Below are positions 6,335 through 14,652 of a DNA stretch of 22,864 nt, piece after piece. The notes under the pieces are model-generated. The model saw only the letters and a program-made list of their open reading frames with translations, did not search any database and was not told the origin of the DNA. Numbering within the stretch: the stretch's first letter is position 1; every line of letters starts with the position of its first letter. The position numbers were made by a program, and so were the translations under genes. The DNA is taken from contig CAYOLL010000098.1 in the NCBI GenBank assembly GCA_964404765.1, positions 1 through 22,864 of the forward strand, written 5' to 3'. This DNA comes from CAYOLL01 sp964404765 [NCBI: uncultured Gemmatimonadota bacterium]. GTDB lineage: Bacteria > 4572-55.

Positions 6335-9300
6335 CTACTCCACCACACCGGCTTTCAACCGCCGCTCCTCCCGCCAGCAATACAGCACCGGCACAATCAA
6401 CATCGTAATTACTTGCCAGGTCATGCCGCCGAAGATGGGCAGGGCCATGGGCATCATAATGTCCGCGCCGCGCCCGGTGGCGGTGATGACCGGCAACAGG
6501 GCAATCACGCTGGTCACGGTGGTCATCAGGCAGGCCCGCACCCGGCGTTGACCGCCCTCCAGTGTGGCCGCGCGAATGGCCTCCACCGACATGGGCCGGT
6601 TGGCGTGAAAGCTTTGCTCCAAATATGTGGCCATAATTACGCCGTCGTCCTCGGCCACGCCCATCAAGGCGATGAAGCCGACCCACACGGCCACGCTCAG
6701 ATTGACCGGCCCGACCCGCATTAACTCGCGCATGTCCACGCCAAACAGGCTGAAGTTGAGGAACCAATCCTGGCCGTAGAGCCACAGCATCATAAAGCCG
6801 CCGGCCACGGCCACGCCAATGCCGGAAAAGACGAAGATGGTGATGGGCAGCGAGCGAAATTCAAAGTAGATAATGATAAACACCAGTAGCAGGCAGAAGG
6901 GCACAATCACGATCAGCTTTTTCTGCGCCCGAATCTGGTTCTCGTAACTACCGGCAAAGGTGTAGCTGACGCCGGCCGGAATCTCCAACTGTCCGGCAGC
7001 GATTTTTTGCGTCAACAGGTTGCGCGCCTGCTCCACCACGTCGACTTCGGCCCAGCCCGGATTTTTGTCGAACAGGACATAGCCGATCAAAAAGGTGTCC
7101 TCGCTCTTGATCATCTGCGGGCCGGGTTTGTAGACAATCTGGGCCAGTTGCGCCAGCGGAATCTGCGCCCCGCCCATGGCCGGGACGAGGATTTTGTGCA
7201 GGTCTTCGATGCTGTCGCGCCGCTCACGTTGGTAGCGCACCCGCACCGGATAACGCTCGCGCCCCTCCACCGTCGTGGTGATAGGCCGCCCGCCGATGGC
7301 CGATTCGATCACGTCCTGCACTTCCTGCAGCTTGATGCCGTAGCGGGCAATGGCCAGCCGGTCAATTTCGATCTCCAAATACGGCGTGCCGACAATACGG
7401 TCGGCAAAGACGGAGGCGGCGTTGATGGCCGGAATTTCCCGGAGGATTTTTTCGATCTCCAGACCGACTTTTTCGATGGTGGCCAAATCCGGGCCTTTGA
7501 TCTTGAGGCCCATGGCCGCGCGCATTCCGCTTTGCAGCATGACGATGCGCGTGGCAATCGGCTGTAGCTTGGGCGCGGAGGTCACGCCCGGCACTTCGGC
7601 GGCGCGGATGATTTCGGCCCAGATGTCGTCCGGTTTTTGGATGCCCGGCCAGGCGGCGCGTCCGGGATTCAGATCGGGATCGAGGGCCGGTCGCCATTGG
7701 CGGAAGTAGCGGCCTTTGGGATCGGGAATCAGCTTGCCATTGGAGTCGCGGGCGAATTTGCCTTGCACGACGTATGGCTGGCCATCGGGCGCCGGCGCGG
7801 GCCGCCCGTCGGCCAGGCGGAAAATGTCGGTGGAATCGGCCTCGAACTTGAAGGTCAGGCGATTGCCGTCGGCGTCAATGATGTAGTCCGGGACGTAGTT
7901 GATGACCGTCTCGATCATGGACAGGGGCGCGGGGTCCAGCGCAGACTCGACCCGGCCGATTTTGCCGACCACTTCGGACACTTCCGGGATGGCGCGGATG
8001 GCCATGTCCTGTGTCTGAATCACATTCAGGGCCTCGCTGATGGAGGCGTGCGGCATGACGCTGGGCATGAACAGATACGAGCCTTCGTCAAAGGGCGGCA
8101 TGAATTCCTTGCCCAGGCCGGGAAATTTGTGGGCGACATACGACACCGGCGCAAAAGTCCGCAACGGCTGTGGCAGCCAACTGAATACGGCGTCGAAACC
8201 GATCCAAACCATCAGCCCGATCAACAGGGAAAATAGCGGGATGGACAAAAACGTCTTCTTGTGATGGAGACACCAGCCCAACACGACCGGATAGAAGTAG
8301 CGGAACAGCAGGAAAATGGCCAGCAATCCGCCGACAATCAGTCCGACAAAAGCCATGTTGGCGACTGCGCCCGGCTCCGGCCCCAGCGGCAGCCAGGCCG
8401 CGCTGAGGAAGTAGAGCACGACCAGGACGAGCAGGGCATTGCCGATCTGACTGGGCGCAATGTTTTTTGCCACGGAGACACGGAGATCACGGAGAAAGCT
8501 TTTTGAATTTGAATCTTGCTTGTCGTCGGGTTTTTTGTCTTCTAATTCATCACTCTGTGTACTCTGTGACTCAGTGGCAAGTCGCTTATTCCGGCGGGTA
8601 AAGAGCCAATGAGCCAGCGGCGGCACAATGGTCAAGGCCACGATCATCGAAGCAATCAACGTGAAGGTTTTGGTGAAGGCCAGCGGGCGGAACATCTTGC
8701 CCTCCGCGCCTTCCAGCAGAAACACGGGCAGGAAGCCGATGATCGTATTGGTCACGGCAGAAACCAGCGCCCCGCCCACCTCGCTGACGGCCCGGAAAAT
8801 CACGGCCAGACGGCTTTCGGCGGGATCGGCTTTGGCCAGATGATACAGGATGTTGTCGCAGATGACGATGCCCATGTCCACCGTCGTGCCAATGGCGATG
8901 GCGATCCCGGCTAAGGCCATGATGTTGGCGTCTACCCCGACGATTTTCATGGCGATAAAGCACATCAGCACGGCGAAGGGCAAGACCATAGAAACGAGCA
9001 GCGAACTGCGCACGTGGGCAATCATGACGATCAACACGAGCACGGTGATGAGAATTTGCTGATACAGGTCGCGGCTGAGCGTGCCCAGGGTCTCGTAAAT
9101 CAGGCCGGTGCGGTCGTAAAAGGGCACGATTTTGATCTGGCTGATTGTGCCGTCAGGCAGGGTCTTTTTGGGCAGGCCGGGCGAGATTTCGGCGATCTTG
9201 CGTTTGACGTTTTTGATGGCTTCCAGCGGATTTTCGCCGTAGCGCACGACCACCACGCCGCCGACGGCTTCCGCGCCTTCCTTGTCCAGCGCGCCCTGGC

Positions 9301-10165
9301 GCAGGGCCGGGCCTTTGCTGACTTTGGCCACATTTTTGACATAGACCGGCACGTTGTTATTGACCGTGATGACGGCGTTTTCCAGATCGGCAATAGTCTT
9401 GACAAAGCCCACGCCGCGAATGACATAGTCGGCCTTGTTGATCTCGATGCTGCGCGCGCCCACATCTATGTTGGACATCTGCACGGCCTCGATAACCTGG
9501 TTCAACCCGACGCGATAGGCCCGCATGGCATCCGGGTCCACGTCAATCTGATATTCCTGCACAAAGCCGCCGACCGAGGCCACTTCGGCCACGCCGCCGG
9601 CCGCGAGCAGACCGAAACGGACGTACCAATCCTGCACCCGGCGCAGTTCCGGCAAATCCCAGCCGCCGGTGGGTTGACCGTCCGCATCGCAGCCTTCCAG
9701 CGTATACCAAAACACCTGGCCGAGTGCGGTCGCGTCCGGGCCGAGCGCGGGTTGGACACCCTCCGGCAAGGTTCCGGACGGCAGGCTGTTCAGCTTTTCC
9801 AGAATGCGCGAGCGGGCCCAGTAAAATTCGGCCTTCTCCTCAAAAATAATGTAGATGGACGAGAAGCCGAACATGGAATAGCTGCGGATGGTCTTGACCT
9901 CCGGCAGGCCGAGCAGCGCCACCGTCAGCGGGTAGGTGATCTGATTCTCCACGTCCTGCGGCGAGCGGCCTTCCCAGTCGGTAAAGACGATTTGCTGGTT
10001 CTCGCCGATGTCGGGAATGGCGTCCACGGCCACCGGGTTGCGTTCCAAAAAGGGCACGTCCCAGTCGAACGGCGCGGTCATGACGCCCCAGGCCAGCACG
10101 ACCAGCATGAGCAGCAGGACGATGAGTTTGTTTTCGAGGCAGAAGCGGATAAGTTTATTAATCAT
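6335..10165 (-). CDS. cusA: CusA-type heavy-metal RND efflux pump (Cu/Ag)
   Basis: This 1276-residue inner-membrane proton-driven pump is the motor of a CusCBA tripartite system exporting Cu(I)/Ag(I) from the periplasm. The N-terminus MINKLIRFCLENK is followed by a first membrane helix and the RND porter region (VDAIPDIGENQQIVFTDWEG). Helix 4 carries the proton-relay aspartate of the heavy-metal RND group (GTTVDMGIVICDN, D430). Near the end lies GVAEDDGVIMATYLEQ, as in this long CusA subfamily. It exceeds E. coli CusA (about 1047 residues) through extra membrane helices and a loop near LNPGRAAWPGIQKPDDIW, which I believe is typical of the subfamily, plus about 37 residues at 529-567 encoded by a repeat element (8469-8578). 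ATG 10165 has only a weak ribosome-binding site, but the start matches the family. It follows cusC and cusB, interrupted by a four-helix-bundle gene. Confidence 0.93.
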   Translation of the reverse strand: MINKLIRFCLENKLIVLLLMLVVLAWGVMTAPFDWDVPFLERNPVAVDAIPDIGENQQIVFTDWEGRSPQDVENQITYPLTVALLGLPEVKTIRSYSMFGFSSIYIIFEEKAEFYWARSRILEKLNSLPSGTLPEGVQPALGPDATALGQVFWYTLEGCDADGQPTGGWDLPELRRVQDWYVRFGLLAAGGVAEVASVGGFVQEYQIDVDPDAMRAYRVGLNQVIEAVQMSNIDVGARSIEINKADYVIRGVGFVKTIADLENAVITVNNNVPVYVKNVAKVSKGPALRQGALDKEGAEAVGGVVVVRYGENPLEAIKNVKRKIAEISPGLPKKTLPDGTISQIKIVPFYDRTGLIYETLGTLSRDLYQQILITVLVLIVMIAHVRSSLLVSMVLPFAVLMCFIAMKIVGVDANIMALAGIAIAIGTTVDMGIVICDNILYHLAKADPAESRLAVIFRAVSEVGGALVSAVTNTIIGFLPVFLLEGAEGKMFRPLAFTKTFTLIASMIVALTIVPPLAHWLFTRRNKRLATESQSTQSDELEDKKPDDKQDSNSKSFLRDLRVSVAKNIAPSQIGNALLVLVVLYFLSAAWLPLGPEPGAVANMAFVGLIVGGLLAIFLLFRYFYPVVLGWCLHHKKTFLSIPLFSLLIGLMVWIGFDAVFSWLPQPLRTFAPVSYVAHKFPGLGKEFMPPFDEGSYLFMPSVMPHASISEALNVIQTQDMAIRAIPEVSEVVGKIGRVESALDPAPLSMIETVINYVPDYIIDADGNRLTFKFEADSTDIFRLADGRPAPAPDGQPYVVQGKFARDSNGKLIPDPKGRYFRQWRPALDPDLNPGRAAWPGIQKPDDIWAEIIRAAEVPGVTSAPKLQPIATRIVMLQSGMRAAMGLKIKGPDLATIEKVGLEIEKILREIPAINAASVFADRIVGTPYLEIEIDRLAIARYGIKLQEVQDVIESAIGGRPITTTVEGRERYPVRVRYQRERRDSIEDLHKILVPAMGGAQIPLAQLAQIVYKPGPQMIKSEDTFLIGYVLFDKNPGWAEVDVVEQARNLLTQKIAAGQLEIPAGVSYTFAGSYENQIRAQKKLIVIVPFCLLLVFIIIYFEFRSLPITIFVFSGIGVAVAGGFMMLWLYGQDWFLNFSLFGVDMRELMRVGPVNLSVAVWVGFIALMGVAEDDGVIMATYLEQSFHANRPMSVEAIRAATLEGGQRRVRACLMTTVTSVIALLPVITATGRGADIMMPMALPIFGGMTWQVITMLIVPVLYCWREERRLKAGVVE
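8469..8578. mobile_element. 110-bp terminal-inverted-repeat mini-element inserted in frame in cusA
   Basis: The ends 8469-8494 (GCCACGGAGACACGGAG...) and 8553-8578 (...CTGTGACTCAGTGGC) form a 26-bp imperfect inverted repeat matching at 20 positions. The interior is A/T-rich. It resembles the dispersed GCCACGGAGACACGGAG / CACAGAGTACACAGAG repeats I know from intergenic regions of many environmental bacteria. Here it is translated as A-T-E-S-Q-S-T-Q-S-D-E-L-E-D ... F-L-R-D-L-R-V-S-V-A-K in a hydrophilic cytoplasmic loop after a membrane helix, and it keeps the frame. Movement by a transposase in trans is inference. Confidence 0.75.
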
Positions 10166-10197
10166 AATTTCAAGTATTAATGAGAGAAGGAATAAAG

Positions 10198-10236
10198 TAT
10201 AAACGATAAATTGGCAAGCATCGCCAACCGTTTATA
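10198..10236. repeat. Hairpin in A/T-rich spacer after the four-helix-bundle gene
   Basis: TATAAACG...TTGGC (10198-10215) and GCCAA..CGTTTATA (10222-10236) can pair as an imperfect stem around AAGCAT. It is embedded in repeated ATAAACGATAAATG-like motifs between the four-helix-bundle stop and the cusA start. There is no U-run on either side, so I treat it as part of a repeat cluster rather than a terminator. Confidence 0.45.
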
Positions 10237-10245
10237 GTTTATCAT

Positions 10246-10614
10246 TTATCGTTTGTCATTTATCGTTCGCTTTGCGGTATGAATGCTTGTGCTGATAATT
10301 TTCCGCAGTTCAACGCTTTCATCGAGCAACGGCTGTACGCGCTCCGCCGGCAGCAATTCACTGCGCTGAATGATTACCAGCCACGTCCAGGACTCGTTCA
10401 ATTCTTTGAGCACAATGCCGAGTTTGTGAACGAAATCCGGTTTGCTTTCCGCGCCGCGAGCCTCGCCATAATTGGGCGCAGGCGATGTGCCGCTGCGCAG
10501 CAACTGTCCGCCCACATGGCGCCCGGCGTATGTTCGCGGTAAGGCCGAGCACAGCTTCATAATCCGCACGGCAAAGTTGATTAGCCGTTCTTGAATATCA
10601 TCGCCTTTGACCAT
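10246..10614 (-). CDS. Four-helix-bundle protein (S23 / 23S-intervening-sequence family)
   Basis: This 122-residue protein has the family's signatures: LINFAVRIMKLCSALPRTYAGRHVGGQLLRSGTSPAPNYGEARGAES, then FVHKLGIVLKELNESWTWLVII, then ERVQPLLDESVELRKIIS. The fold is a four-helix bundle related to proteins encoded in 23S rRNA intervening sequences and to bAvd accessory proteins of diversity-generating retroelements. The molecular role of the free-standing genes is unknown. It lies between cusB and cusA, which are normally adjacent. It is bracketed by A/T-rich repeats (ACTATAAATGATA, ACGATAAATGACAAACGATAA), and its own C-terminus R-T-I-N-D-K-R is encoded by that repeat. This suggests it arrived as an insert. 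ATG 10614 has GAGG 10 bases upstream. No reverse transcriptase or variable repeat is seen nearby. Confidence 0.88.
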   Translation of the reverse strand: MVKGDDIQERLINFAVRIMKLCSALPRTYAGRHVGGQLLRSGTSPAPNYGEARGAESKPDFVHKLGIVLKELNESWTWLVIIQRSELLPAERVQPLLDESVELRKIISTSIHTAKRTINDKR

Positions 10615-10626
10615 ATTGTGCCATCC

Positions 10627-10676
10627 TCTTATTCATTTATCCTTTATCGGTTATACTTCTATCATTTATAGTTTCC
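10627..10676. repeat. A/T-rich degenerate repeat tract upstream of the four-helix-bundle gene
   Basis: On the minus strand this reads ACTATAAATGATA, AACCGATAAAGGATAAATG and similar, echoing the ATAAATGATAAACTATAAACG motifs on the other side of the gene (10200-10270). The cusB stop codon TGA (10662-10664) lies in the first copy, so the last residues of CusB are encoded by the repeat. Confidence 0.5.
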
Positions 10677-12653
10677 ATGACCTTTCGACAAATCCGCCTT
10701 CTTCGACCCGCACGAAAACATCTCGCTGCCGAAATACGGATTCTCCGTGCCGTCCTTGCCTTGCAGCCAATCCGCGCCTTTAAAGTCAAACGCCATCGGG
10801 CAATGATATTTCAGCAGCTTGTGCGACTTGCTGCCAAAAGCCTCGGCCAAGGCAATCAGCGCGTTGGACATGGGCTGAAATTGCGTCCGGGCGGCCTCCA
10901 AATCCGCAGCGTTGGCGATGCCCCCCGCGCTTTGCTTGATGGCCATATGCTGCGGCATGTAGACATAGTGTTGAGCCTCGCTCATGGCTTTCATGTCCGT
11001 TTTTTGCAGAGCCGCCGTCACTTGTTGGGCCGCTTTTTTGGCGTTGTCCGGGTTGTCGTGGCTGAGGGCAAATTGCAGATCAAAATAGGCCGCGTAAACG
11101 GCATCCAATTGGCCCATCACGTTGTCGGGCAAGGCCGCGGACGTTGTCAGTGCGAGCTTTTCCGTCGTGGTCGAAACCGGCTTGACTTCGGCGTGGTCGT
11201 GCCCAGCGTGTCCGTCCTTCGGCGGGTTCATCATGCTGGGTTTGCCGAGCAGTTGGGCGGCGCTGTCAATCTTGAAATTGCCGTTGATGACCACCTTCTC
11301 GCCCTCGTTCAGCCCGGACTTGACCAAGTAAAAATCCCCGGCGCGCGGCCCCAGCGTCACTTCCCGGCTTTGGTAAACGCCCGCCTGATCGGGCGATTCC
11401 ACATACACCAGGGCCCGCCGCCCGGTAATCAGCGGGGCCGAGGCCGGAATGATCAATGGCGCTTCCTTTTTCACATTCTTGGCGCTGATGTAGCCCAATT
11501 CCTCCGCCCGCACTAAGGCCATGCCGCAAATATCGCAACTGCCCGGCCCACTTTTGACGATTTCCGGGTGCATCGGGCTGATCCATTTACCGGCTAAGCC
11601 GGAGTCAATAACCTTGCCGTCGGGCGTGATCTGCGCCTGCACGGTGGCCCGCACAAACATGTCCGGCTTGAGCCGCCCGTCCTTGTTGTCCACGTTAACC
11701 CGCACTTTGATCGTCCGGGTCATATCGTCCAGCGTCGGATTGATGAAGGCAATGCGCCCGCTAAAAACCTCGCCGGGATAGGTTTCGGTTTCAAACGTCA
11801 CCATTTGGCCGTAATGCAGCCAGGCCAGATCGGATTCATAGGCATCAATCTGCACCCAGACTTTGGACAAATCCGTAATGTCGTAAATGGTCATGCCCAT
11901 TTCTACGTACGCGCCGGGATCAACCGGCTTGGCCGTCACCACGCCGCTGATGGGCGAATAGAGCGTCAAATGCTCGGCTGGCTGGCCGTTGTCTTCGATG
12001 GCTTTGATCTGGGCGTCGGTTAGGCCCCATAGCCGCAGCTTTTCGCGCACGGCGTTTAACGTTACGTCAGTGGAACCGGCCAATTCCGATGCGCTTCCAG
12101 TTATATTCTTGGCGGCGCGAACCGTCTGAATCAGTTCCTGCTGCGCGGACAGCAACTCCGGGCTGTATATCTCGACCAGATGATCGCCCGCGTTGACCAT
12201 CACGCCGGTGTAGTTGACAAACATACGGTCAATTCGCCCGGAAATGCGGGCGGCCACATGACGCAGCCGCGTCTCGTCATACGCGACCTTGCCGACTAAG
12301 CGCAGTTCCGTTTCCATAAACTCGCGCTTGACCGTCGCCGTCTGCACCTGGGCCAGCTTGCGCGCCCGTTCGGACAGGACCACTTCGCCGGAACCGCCCG
12401 CGTGATCGTCGTTGCTCTTGACGGGAATCAAGTCCATGCCGCACAGCGGGCATTTGCCGGGATTAGGTTGGCGGATTTGCGGGTGCATGGAGCACGTCCA
12501 GATGATGGCCGGTGTCGTTTCCGCCGGGGTGTGGATGTGGTCGTCTTTAGCCGGGCCGCCGCCCATGAAATAGCCGATGGCAAATGCCAGTCCAATCAAT
12601 ACAATCCCAATCAGACGATTTTTTAAAGTGCTTCCACTTGCGCTATTTTCCAT
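10662..12653 (-). CDS. cusB: CusB-type RND periplasmic adaptor with extra metal-binding modules and DUF3347
   Basis: This 663-residue adaptor links CusA to CusC and is likely to bind copper itself. It has an N-terminal membrane anchor (residues 13-31) and a heavy-metal-binding module, WTCSMHPQI-x-NPGKCPLCGMDL (52-75). The hairpin and lipoyl half-motifs follow (GRIDRMFVNYTGVMVNAGDHLVEIYSPELLSAQQEL; YSPISGVVTAKPVDPGAYVEMGM), then barrel strands TRTIKVRV and LKPDMFVRATV. A second metal module, MHPEIVKSGPGSCDICGMAL, is inserted at 361-380. The membrane-proximal domain is followed by a C-terminal DUF3347 domain (about 515-655) with YHCPMAFDFKGADWLQ and NPYFGSEMFSCG, a likely metal site. I choose ATG 12653: AAAAGGAG lies 6 bases upstream and the protein then begins like the family. 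A longer frame from 12851 overlaps the PAP2 gene and has no homology. The gene starts 19 bases after the PAP2 stop, consistent with one operon. Confidence 0.93.
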   Translation of the reverse strand: MENSASGSTLKNRLIGIVLIGLAFAIGYFMGGGPAKDDHIHTPAETTPAIIWTCSMHPQIRQPNPGKCPLCGMDLIPVKSNDDHAGGSGEVVLSERARKLAQVQTATVKREFMETELRLVGKVAYDETRLRHVAARISGRIDRMFVNYTGVMVNAGDHLVEIYSPELLSAQQELIQTVRAAKNITGSASELAGSTDVTLNAVREKLRLWGLTDAQIKAIEDNGQPAEHLTLYSPISGVVTAKPVDPGAYVEMGMTIYDITDLSKVWVQIDAYESDLAWLHYGQMVTFETETYPGEVFSGRIAFINPTLDDMTRTIKVRVNVDNKDGRLKPDMFVRATVQAQITPDGKVIDSGLAGKWISPMHPEIVKSGPGSCDICGMALVRAEELGYISAKNVKKEAPLIIPASAPLITGRRALVYVESPDQAGVYQSREVTLGPRAGDFYLVKSGLNEGEKVVINGNFKIDSAAQLLGKPSMMNPPKDGHAGHDHAEVKPVSTTTEKLALTTSAALPDNVMGQLDAVYAAYFDLQFALSHDNPDNAKKAAQQVTAALQKTDMKAMSEAQHYVYMPQHMAIKQSAGGIANAADLEAARTQFQPMSNALIALAEAFGSKSHKLLKYHCPMAFDFKGADWLQGKDGTENPYFGSEMFSCGSKKADLSKGHGNYK

Positions 12654-12672
12654 GTCAAACTCCTTTTGCATC

Positions 12673-13278
12673 TCAAAACGAGTGTTTGATACCAAGTTCA
12701 ATTTTTCGGGGTAGGACGACAAAAACGAGCGGTTCCTTGCGGGTATGGGCAAAATAACCGCTGCTTGCGCCAACAGCCAATCCCGCCAGCACATCCGTCT
12801 GCCAGTGGGCCTGGGCCTTGACGCGGCCTGCGGCCATGTATATCGGCACAATGGCCAAACCGTAGACCCAGGGATGATCCGGCCCGTACTCCAAAATAAT
12901 CGGCGTCAACAGTGCGGTGGCGCTGGACGTGTGCCCGCTGGGAAAGCTGTAATTCCCCTTGCCCTGAAACCACAAGCCCGGATCATTCGTATCGCGCGGG
13001 CGCTTGCGGTTTAAGGTGTATTTCAGGCTGCTGGTCAGCAGTTCGCTCATCATATAAGCGTCCACGCTTTGCCACATGGCCCGGCCCGAACGGGATTGAT
13101 CGCCTTCCCACAACGCGCCCAAAGCCAGCGTTGCGCCGAGCGCCACCGGCAAATTGTAGTGCGCCTGCCAAATTCCGCCTGTTTCTTTATGAACCCTGTG
13201 ATCGAAGCCGGCCTGGGCTAATCCGTTGTCAATTCCCAGCAGCAGGGAAACGAGTAGGATAATTTTTGATGTAGGCAT
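12673..13278 (-). CDS. Exported PAP2-family acid phosphatase
   Basis: This 201-residue protein starts with a signal peptide (MPTSKIILLVSLLLGIDNGLAQA). It carries all three PAP2 motifs: K86-x6-R93-P94 (KYTLNRKRP), P113-S-G-H116 and R152-x5-H158-x3-D162 (GRVKAQAHWQTD). It should hydrolyse phosphate esters or lipid-linked diphosphates in the periplasm or at the membrane; the substrate cannot be read from the sequence. A longer frame starts at TTG 13332, but ATG 13278 begins exactly at the signal peptide, so I prefer it although its ribosome-binding site is modest. The gene lies between cusC and cusB, an unusual place. It may supply phosphate for copper precipitation or envelope repair, which is speculation. 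Confidence 0.87.
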   Translation of the reverse strand: MPTSKIILLVSLLLGIDNGLAQAGFDHRVHKETGGIWQAHYNLPVALGATLALGALWEGDQSRSGRAMWQSVDAYMMSELLTSSLKYTLNRKRPRDTNDPGLWFQGKGNYSFPSGHTSSATALLTPIILEYGPDHPWVYGLAIVPIYMAAGRVKAQAHWQTDVLAGLAVGASSGYFAHTRKEPLVFVVLPRKIELGIKHSF

Positions 13279-13347
13279 GAATCCCGCTTTCTTCGTTTGA
13301 AGAGAATTTTTTCCCAATTTGCAATGTGCCAATCCTTCTCCAGCTAC

Positions 13348-14631
13348 TCAATTCCGATCCAATTCCTGGCCGACTAAATTTTCGATCTCCGCCTTCGCTT
13401 TCGCCCGATTCGTCAACGCCTGCTCGTAAGCCAATTCAAACTCCAGCAACGTGCGTTGGGCGTCAATCCAGGCCATGAACTCCACTTGATTGGCGATAAA
13501 TGCCTGTTGGGTGACGTTGAGCGCCTGCTCCGCCTTCGGAATCAGACTCTCGCGATACAGGCGGATTTTCCGTTCCGCGTCGCGATATTCGTATAACTTC
13601 ATTTTCAGTTCGTTTTGCAGCATGTTTTCATCGGCGGCCGTTTGCTCGCGCATGGCGGCAAAGTTGTGCTCGGCTTCGCGTCGTTCGCCGGTATACTTGC
13701 CACGCCATAATGGAATATTGACCGTCGCCATCACGCTAACTTGATCCATCGCTTCGCCGCCCATCGCCGCCACGTCTTCCGTCGTTATCATATCCATGTA
13801 ACCTAAACCCAGACCGAATTCCGGCCGGCCTTTCCATTTGGCCATGCCGATCATCGCCTTCATGCCTTCGGCCGCGCCGCGCATGGCCTGCAAGTTAGGA
13901 TTCGACGCGGTCAACAACGCGCTGAGTTCTTCCTCCGTCTGCGCCAGCCGGAGCGTGTCAATTTGCGTGGGCACGGGCAGCGGCATTTGTAGCGGGCGGT
14001 TCAAAGCGGCATTCAAGCGGGCCACAACCTGGCTTTGCATATCCTGAATACTGCGCACTTCGTCGGCCATTTTGCCCAATTCCACTTCCATTCGCATCAA
14101 CGTGGAAAACGGCTCCATGCCGGTTTGATACTGCGTCCGTGTGACTTCCACAAGGCTGCGCATCAACGCCTCATTCTTCTGGGTGATGGCCAACATCCGA
14201 CCCCAATAATAGTAATCGGCGAAGGCCAGCTTGACTTCGGCGCTCAGCTTGCGCTTGGCCGCTTCCAGGCGATAGAATTGTGCCTGGGCCTGGCGTTCGG
14301 CAGCGTCACCGGCGGCGGCGCGCATTCCGGGCCAGGGAATCATCTGCATGACCTGAACTTGCTGGCGCGTGTCCATTTGGCGGACAAAATATTCATAGGT
14401 GACTTGCGGATCGGGCCAGCCGGCGGCCGGCGGCTGTTTTTGCTGCGCCGCCTGCCAGCGGGCAAATTCCGCTTTCAATGTCGGATTGTGCAACGCGGCA
14501 TAGCTTAGATAATCATCCAATGTGGCCGTGTCGGTCAACTCCGGCGAAGCGGGCGTAGTCCCCGGGGTTTGCGCCTGCCCGGAAACCGCGCCAAGTCCAA
14601 GCGCGAAGAGCATGATAAAACGCTTTAGCAT
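13348..14631 (-). CDS. cusC: CusC-type outer-membrane efflux protein (TolC family)
   Basis: This 427-residue protein is the outer-membrane channel of the Cus pump. The signal peptide is MLKRFIMLFALGLGAVSGQAQ. Then come two TolC/OEP halves rich in heptad-like helices, including LDDYLSYAALHNPTLKAEFARWQAA at the start of repeat 1 and EQALNVTQQAFIANQVEFMAWIDAQRTLLEFELAYEQALTNRAKAKAEIENLVG at the end of repeat 2. The segment MITTEDVAAMGGEAMDQVSVMATVNIPLW is the second-half beta region. No lipobox cysteine follows the signal peptide, unlike E. coli CusC. ATG 14631 is preceded by AAGGAG at 5 bases, an excellent site. The gene lies 21 bases after copZ and about 70 before the PAP2 start, so it is probably co-transcribed with cusB and cusA. 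Confidence 0.93.
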   Translation of the reverse strand: MLKRFIMLFALGLGAVSGQAQTPGTTPASPELTDTATLDDYLSYAALHNPTLKAEFARWQAAQQKQPPAAGWPDPQVTYEYFVRQMDTRQQVQVMQMIPWPGMRAAAGDAAERQAQAQFYRLEAAKRKLSAEVKLAFADYYYWGRMLAITQKNEALMRSLVEVTRTQYQTGMEPFSTLMRMEVELGKMADEVRSIQDMQSQVVARLNAALNRPLQMPLPVPTQIDTLRLAQTEEELSALLTASNPNLQAMRGAAEGMKAMIGMAKWKGRPEFGLGLGYMDMITTEDVAAMGGEAMDQVSVMATVNIPLWRGKYTGERREAEHNFAAMREQTAADENMLQNELKMKLYEYRDAERKIRLYRESLIPKAEQALNVTQQAFIANQVEFMAWIDAQRTLLEFELAYEQALTNRAKAKAEIENLVGQELDRN

Positions 14632-14652
14632 ACTGGCTCCTTAGGCGTACTT

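Noticed and set aside
5901-6785. A 294-codon minus-strand frame overlapping the end of cusA
   Set aside because: Upstream of 6335 it is a shifted frame of cusA. Only its SFDPNDITGP segment is meaningful and is assigned to the extracellular-domain fragment.
9014-10180. A 388-codon plus-strand open frame, and many others opposite cusA, copA and the YncE gene (for example 7637-8236, 18132-18593, 21525-22316)
   Set aside because: They lie exactly opposite strongly supported minus-strand genes, encode no recognisable domain, and reflect GC-rich third positions.
10246-10614. Avd accessory gene of a diversity-generating retroelement
   Set aside because: No reverse transcriptase, template repeat or variable repeat in the window; the family is shared, but free-standing S23-type genes are common.
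12654-12851. N-terminal extension of CusB
   Set aside because: It overlaps the PAP2 coding end in another frame, and a perfect ribosome-binding site and membrane anchor mark the start at 12653.
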